A stretch of 43,858 nucleotides of DNA from Lentisphaerota bacterium (GTDB lineage: Bacteria; Verrucomicrobiota; Lentisphaeria; Victivallales; SZUA-371): positions 1 through 43,858 of the forward strand of contig QKAL01000078.1 in the NCBI GenBank assembly GCA_003246475.1, written 5' to 3'. Made by a program: the position numbers and the translations under genes. The notes beneath the pieces were generated by a model. That model made no database searches. It saw nothing but the letters and a program-made list of their open reading frames with translations, and had not been told where the DNA came from. Positions 40,697 to 43,858 of the stretch are shown here, piece after piece; position 1 is the first letter of the stretch, and every line of letters starts with the position of its first letter.

Positions 40697-40732
40697 GCAG
40701 AATATTTCGGACTTTTGCCCGACTTCTTTTAG
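40655..40732 (+). CDS. Candidate 25-residue leader peptide
   Basis: ATG 40655 follows a full AAGGAGG (40640-40646) by 8 nt. The frame starts MGSDCHKLIAF, ends GLLPDFF and stops at TAG 40730-40732. The stop overlaps a second AGGAGG (40731-40736), so a ribosome finishing here could reinitiate downstream. The second arm of the inverted repeat lies within the codons. No homologue is recognised. It may be a regulatory leader peptide for the DUF115-zupT transcript, or chance. Confidence 0.35.
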   Translation: MGSDCHKLIAFSTSAEYFGLLPDFF

Positions 40733-40889
40733 GAGGAATCCCTTGCGGGTGCCTACCATGATTATAGTGTGGGGAGCTCTATTTGTCAATCCTGGGACAA
40801 GCACGGCTTTTCATCCTTTTTTCAATATTTTTCTGGCGTTGATTAAAAAGCGGTCTATAATATTCAAGGATGGGAGAGAGGCGGCGCAT

Positions 40890-42872
40890 ATGAGTGATTT
40901 TTTTCATCGAAAACTGCAACAGCTTATTGTACGGGGAGAGACCTTCCCCGTCGGCGGTGCTCTGTTTGTTTATCTGGGGCCGGATGAGTTGGAAGAGTTT
41001 GATCGTATCCGCCAGTCGGCGGACCCTTGTTGTCCATTCCTGTACCTTTATCCGGGAACTGTCTATTCCGCTGTTTTGCAGACACGGCTTGAAAAGGACG
41101 ATATGGCTATGGCCCTGCCGCTGGAGGCGCCGGAATCAACTTCCTGTTTTGCCCTGATAATCAACTGTCTGCATCTGGAGCGGATCAGTCTTGCCCGGAC
41201 CGCGCGGGACGGTGTTTTTTCCGATGGTGCGGTTGGTTTGGTTGCCGAAAAATTTCGAGAGTTGATTGCCGGTTATAATCAGTTTCGGGTCAGTGAATTA
41301 CTGCATCTGCGCTGTGGTTTGCGCAATCTTCCGGCGATTATCCGCAATCACGGGCTTCAAGTCAAAGGTTCGGGCCCATGTCTGATCTGCGGAGCCGGAC
41401 CTTCTCTGGAGACGCAGCTGGATTGGTTGCGCCGTAACCGGGAGAAGTTTTACCTGATTGCCGTCGGCAAACTGGGACCGCGCCTGAAGCAGGCGGGGAT
41501 CATGCCCGATTGTCTGGTCTATGCAGACAACAGCGGTTACGGGCTGGACTGGCAGGATTTTTTCCGTCCTGAGACATTGCTGGTAACTTATTCCTGTGCT
41601 GCGCCGGAAGTCTGCCGCTATGCTTCAACCATATACTTCGCGCAAGGGCCCGATCCGTTCTTCAACCGGGCGTTGAGCGAATGGCGGCTGGTTCTGCCGC
41701 AACTGGCCTATGGCGGGACTGCGACACTGACCGCGATCGATTTTGCGCGCCGCGTCGGGTTCTCCCCGGTTGCGCTGACCGGGAATGACCTGTGCCTTGA
41801 TGGTAACGGCATGTCTCATCTGCCGCAGTACAGTGATGAGGCGCAGTTTGAGCATCATCTCGTTAAAATTGAAGGGAATGACGGAACGGTGGTTTCCACT
41901 CCGGAGTTTATCAAGCTGAAAGATTGTCTGGAACAATATCTCTGTGGTTTGGAAAAACCGGGAATATACAATTGTACTGCCGGTGGTGCTTGCATCGCGG
42001 GGAGTTTGCGTATGCCGCTGGAACATTTTCCTCCGGATGATTGCGGTATTCCGGAGATCACCGGAAAATGCGATGCGGTTCCCGGTTCGCAACTCCACTG
42101 GAGCGGTTACCTTGACCAGGCGGTGGAGGAACTTGCCGCTATGACCTTCAATATCATGCCGTTGCCAAGTGTTATGCCCGATGGATATGCTGAATACCGG
42201 CGTGCTGCCATGGCGCTTCTGCAACAGGCTTTTGCCGGTGATCTGCGGCAGGACTTTGAGAATGCCGTCAACCGCGAAAAGATTCCTCCAACGCTGGCGT
42301 TTTCCGGCTTTCGGCAGCTGGCTCTGGCGGTGATCCGGCGTGGCAATCCGGAACTGGCGGATTATCTTAACGTGAATCGTCCACCGGCGGATGGTTTTAA
42401 TGTGGAATATTATTTTACCGAATACGCCTATATTTCCCGGCGGACGGATCATGGTATTGTCGCTTTGACCGACGACTATCTGCATATGGCGGAGAAGGCG
42501 GAAAAAACGATTGCCGCATTTCTTGCCGGACAGGATTTTTCACCGGAACGTCATGCGGTGGTCTTTGTTGCGCCAGTTTCCTGGATGCATGTTGTCGCGT
42601 TCGGGAGGAGTTGCCCTCAGGGGGCGGCATTGATATTGGAACCATGGCCGGAGCTGTTGTCGGAACTTATCGACAACTGTCTTTTTATGCCGCGCATCCC
42701 TTATGATTCAACCGTTATTGCCGCTGCTTCCGGTTTTCCTGACTGGCGACGGCAGTATCAGCGCCGCGTGAGGGAACTCAAGCGTAAAGGCATGGAACTT
42801 TTGTTTTTTATTAATCCGGCGACGGCAGAGCAGCCGGAAGTTCTGGATATCATACGCCAGATCAATCCATAG
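40890..42872 (+). CDS. DUF115 / Maf-like protein, copy 2
   Basis: This 660-residue paralogue of the 5841-7802 protein has the same layout: an N-terminal region ending in LLHLRCGLRNLPAI, then LICGAGPSLETQLDWLRRNREKFYLIAVGK, MPDCLVYADNS, and VALTGNDLCLDG. The C-terminal half also aligns (HAVVFVAPVSWMHVVAFGRSCPQGAALILEPWPELLSELIDN against the equivalent block in copy 1). As there, a pterin kinase-like or glycan-modifying role is possible but unproven. ATG 40890 is chosen because GAGG lies 8 nt upstream and the resulting N-terminus matches copy 1. An in-frame TTG at 40743 with a perfect AGGAGG would add 49 residues and cannot be excluded. zupT follows after 18 bp. Confidence 0.75.
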   Translation: MSDFFHRKLQQLIVRGETFPVGGALFVYLGPDELEEFDRIRQSADPCCPFLYLYPGTVYSAVLQTRLEKDDMAMALPLEAPESTSCFALIINCLHLERISLARTARDGVFSDGAVGLVAEKFRELIAGYNQFRVSELLHLRCGLRNLPAIIRNHGLQVKGSGPCLICGAGPSLETQLDWLRRNREKFYLIAVGKLGPRLKQAGIMPDCLVYADNSGYGLDWQDFFRPETLLVTYSCAAPEVCRYASTIYFAQGPDPFFNRALSEWRLVLPQLAYGGTATLTAIDFARRVGFSPVALTGNDLCLDGNGMSHLPQYSDEAQFEHHLVKIEGNDGTVVSTPEFIKLKDCLEQYLCGLEKPGIYNCTAGGACIAGSLRMPLEHFPPDDCGIPEITGKCDAVPGSQLHWSGYLDQAVEELAAMTFNIMPLPSVMPDGYAEYRRAAMALLQQAFAGDLRQDFENAVNREKIPPTLAFSGFRQLALAVIRRGNPELADYLNVNRPPADGFNVEYYFTEYAYISRRTDHGIVALTDDYLHMAEKAEKTIAAFLAGQDFSPERHAVVFVAPVSWMHVVAFGRSCPQGAALILEPWPELLSELIDNCLFMPRIPYDSTVIAAASGFPDWRRQYQRRVRELKRKGMELLFFINPATAEQPEVLDIIRQINP

Positions 42873-42890
42873 AGGGGGAGATGAAATATC

Positions 42891-43709
42891 ATGTTTGAGA
42901 ACCTCAGTAATGAGACGATTATTGCCGCGTTCAGCTTGACGCTACTGGCGGGCTTATCTACCGGTATCGGCAGCGCAATCGCATTTTTTGCCAAGCGGAC
43001 AAATACGGTTTTTTTATCGGTTGCACTTGGCTTTTCGGCAGGAGTGATGATCTATGTGTCGTTTGGAGAGATCCTTTCCAAGGCCAACCAGGCGTTGCTG
43101 GGCAGTTTTTCGCCTGTCGGAGCCCGGCTGGCGACAGTGCTGGCGTTTTTTGGTGGTATGGCTGTGGTGGCACTGATTGACCGTCTGGTCCCGTCGATGG
43201 AAAACCCCCATGAGATGCACAACGTCGAAGAGCTGACTTCCACCGAACGCAAGCATCACAAACTGATGCGGATGGGTATCATGTCGGCATTGGCCATCGG
43301 CATCCATAATTTTCCGGAAGGACTGGCGACCTTCATTGCCGGGCTGAAATCTCCGGCTCTTGGAGTATCTATTGCTGCCGCGATTGCCATCCACAATATT
43401 CCGGAAGGTATCGCGGTATCCGTACCGGTATATTACGCGACCGGCAGCCATAAAAAGGCCTTTTTATACTCCTTTCTTTCCGGCCTTGCCGAACCCGTTG
43501 GTGCATTGATCGGGTATCTGGTGCTGTTGCGTTATATGAACGATATGGTGTTCGGAATCGTCTTTGCTTCCGTGGCAGGAATTATGGTCTTCATCTCTTT
43601 CGACGAACTGCTCCCTGCGGCGGAAAAATACGGTGAACACCATCTTACCATTTACGGTCTGGTCGGTGGTATGATCGTGATGGCCGGCAGCCTGCTGCTG
43701 TTTATGTGA
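42891..43709 (+). CDS. zupT: ZIP-family divalent metal transporter ZupT
   Basis: ZupT imports zinc and other divalent cations (iron, manganese) across the inner membrane. The 272-residue protein has about eight transmembrane helices, with the two metal-binding motifs HNFPEG (139-144) and HNIPEG (168-173) on adjacent helices. A hydrophilic His-containing loop (about 105-125) lies between helices three and four, as usual. The length matches the family. A GGGGGAG ribosome site lies upstream, and the gene is probably co-transcribed with DUF115 copy 2. No Zur-type operator was recognised. Confidence 0.93.
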   Translation: MFENLSNETIIAAFSLTLLAGLSTGIGSAIAFFAKRTNTVFLSVALGFSAGVMIYVSFGEILSKANQALLGSFSPVGARLATVLAFFGGMAVVALIDRLVPSMENPHEMHNVEELTSTERKHHKLMRMGIMSALAIGIHNFPEGLATFIAGLKSPALGVSIAAAIAIHNIPEGIAVSVPVYYATGSHKKAFLYSFLSGLAEPVGALIGYLVLLRYMNDMVFGIVFASVAGIMVFISFDELLPAAEKYGEHHLTIYGLVGGMIVMAGSLLLFM

Positions 43710-43715
43710 TATATT

Positions 43716-43858
43716 TCAACGTGTGGTGATTTTGCCGTCCGGACCGGTGGCCGTGGCTGTGGCCTTGAGCGAGGCTTCCGCGTCGTGGTCGGATGCGCGT
43801 TTCTTGCCCATAGCCTCCAGAATGGCGTTTGCTACCTGTATCGCCTGCATCTTTTTGC
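43716..43858 (-). CDS. C-terminal end of an unidentified gene running off the window
   Basis: The minus strand is open from the window edge to a TGA at 43718-43716, giving at least 46 residues: KKMQAIQVANAILEAMGKK, then an Ala/Thr-rich tail ending in GPDGKITTR. Codon use resembles the neighbouring genes, and it converges on zupT with a 6-bp gap. An internal ATG could also make it a complete 44-residue ORF. No family is recognised. Confidence 0.4.
   Translation of the reverse strand, partial: KKMQAIQVANAILEAMGKKRASDHDAEASLKATATATGPDGKITTR

Larger units (their letters stand above)
40499..40889. other. Long divergent leader region between rpsD and DUF115 copy 2
   Basis: About 390 bp without a conventional long gene. 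It holds a weak TATAAA (40540-40545), the 13-bp inverted repeat (40628-40689), a 25-codon ORF with a strong ribosome site (40655-40732) and then a second AGGAGG (40731-40736) followed by TTG 40743. That TTG opens a frame continuous with the DUF115 gene but with codons unlike the rest of the gene. I did not recognise a known riboswitch. Confidence 0.6.

Noticed and set aside
1-43858. tRNA, rRNA, insertion sequences, prophage or integrative element
   Set aside because: No cloverleaf-like intergenic segment, transposase, integrase or terminal repeats of a mobile element were seen by reading; a tRNAscan or Infernal run would be decisive.

Overview
The window looks like chromosomal DNA of a Gram-negative, polysaccharide-degrading bacterium, most likely from the Lentisphaerota (Victivallis/Lentisphaera-like) within the PVC superphylum. 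This is an inference from protein content: three pseudopilin-like proteins of the [24 protein letters not shown] type, two very large secreted GH42-like glycosidases under GntR- or LacI-type regulators, and a MoxR/DUF58/transglutaminase cluster. No 16S gene or other definitive marker is present. No tRNA, rRNA, CRISPR array, insertion sequence or prophage was recognised.

Layout. Positions 1-1.9 kb carry pdxJ and a PilT-type ATPase, ending in a clear terminator. Positions 2.0-5.7 kb (minus) carry a five-part c-di-GMP signalling protein followed by a polyprenyl synthase. Positions 5.8-9.2 kb (plus) pair a DUF115/Maf-like protein with an AGE-like alpha/alpha-barrel protein. Positions 9.2-14.1 kb (minus) are an overlapping FHA-MoxR / DUF58 / TgpA-like trio. 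Positions 14.5-19.4 kb (plus) form one apparent operon: PpiD-like chaperone, a tandem-domain SpeD, SpeE, RmlA and RmlD.

Positions 19.4-25.0 kb (minus) are a cassette of GntR-type repressor, pseudopilin and GH42-like enzyme, driven by a perfect-consensus promoter with tandem operator repeats. Positions 25.0-30.6 kb (minus) hold an ECF sigma / short membrane protein / Spy-CpxP-like sensor / pseudopilin / GGPGG membrane protein operon, preceded by a truncated secretin-like protein and a Sel1-repeat lipoprotein. Positions 30.7-32.6 kb hold a flavodoxin-ferredoxin (EFR1) protein, a nucleoside deoxyribosyltransferase-like protein and a GNAT acetyltransferase. Positions 32.6-39.7 kb (minus) are a second cassette: two paralogous LacI regulators with duplicated operator/promoter regions, a pseudopilin, a double-catalytic-domain glycosidase and a LamG-like secreted protein. 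The right end has rpsD (minus), a 25-codon leader ORF inside a long inverted repeat, a second DUF115 protein, zupT and the 3' end of an unidentified gene.

The strongest recurring theme is that independent regulated loci each carry their own pseudopilin: two with a sugar-type repressor and large glycosidases, one with an ECF sigma / sensor set. Two of the three pseudopilins lack the usual Gly before the cleavage site. I regard this locus-specific pseudopilin arrangement as the best candidate here for an incompletely described system.
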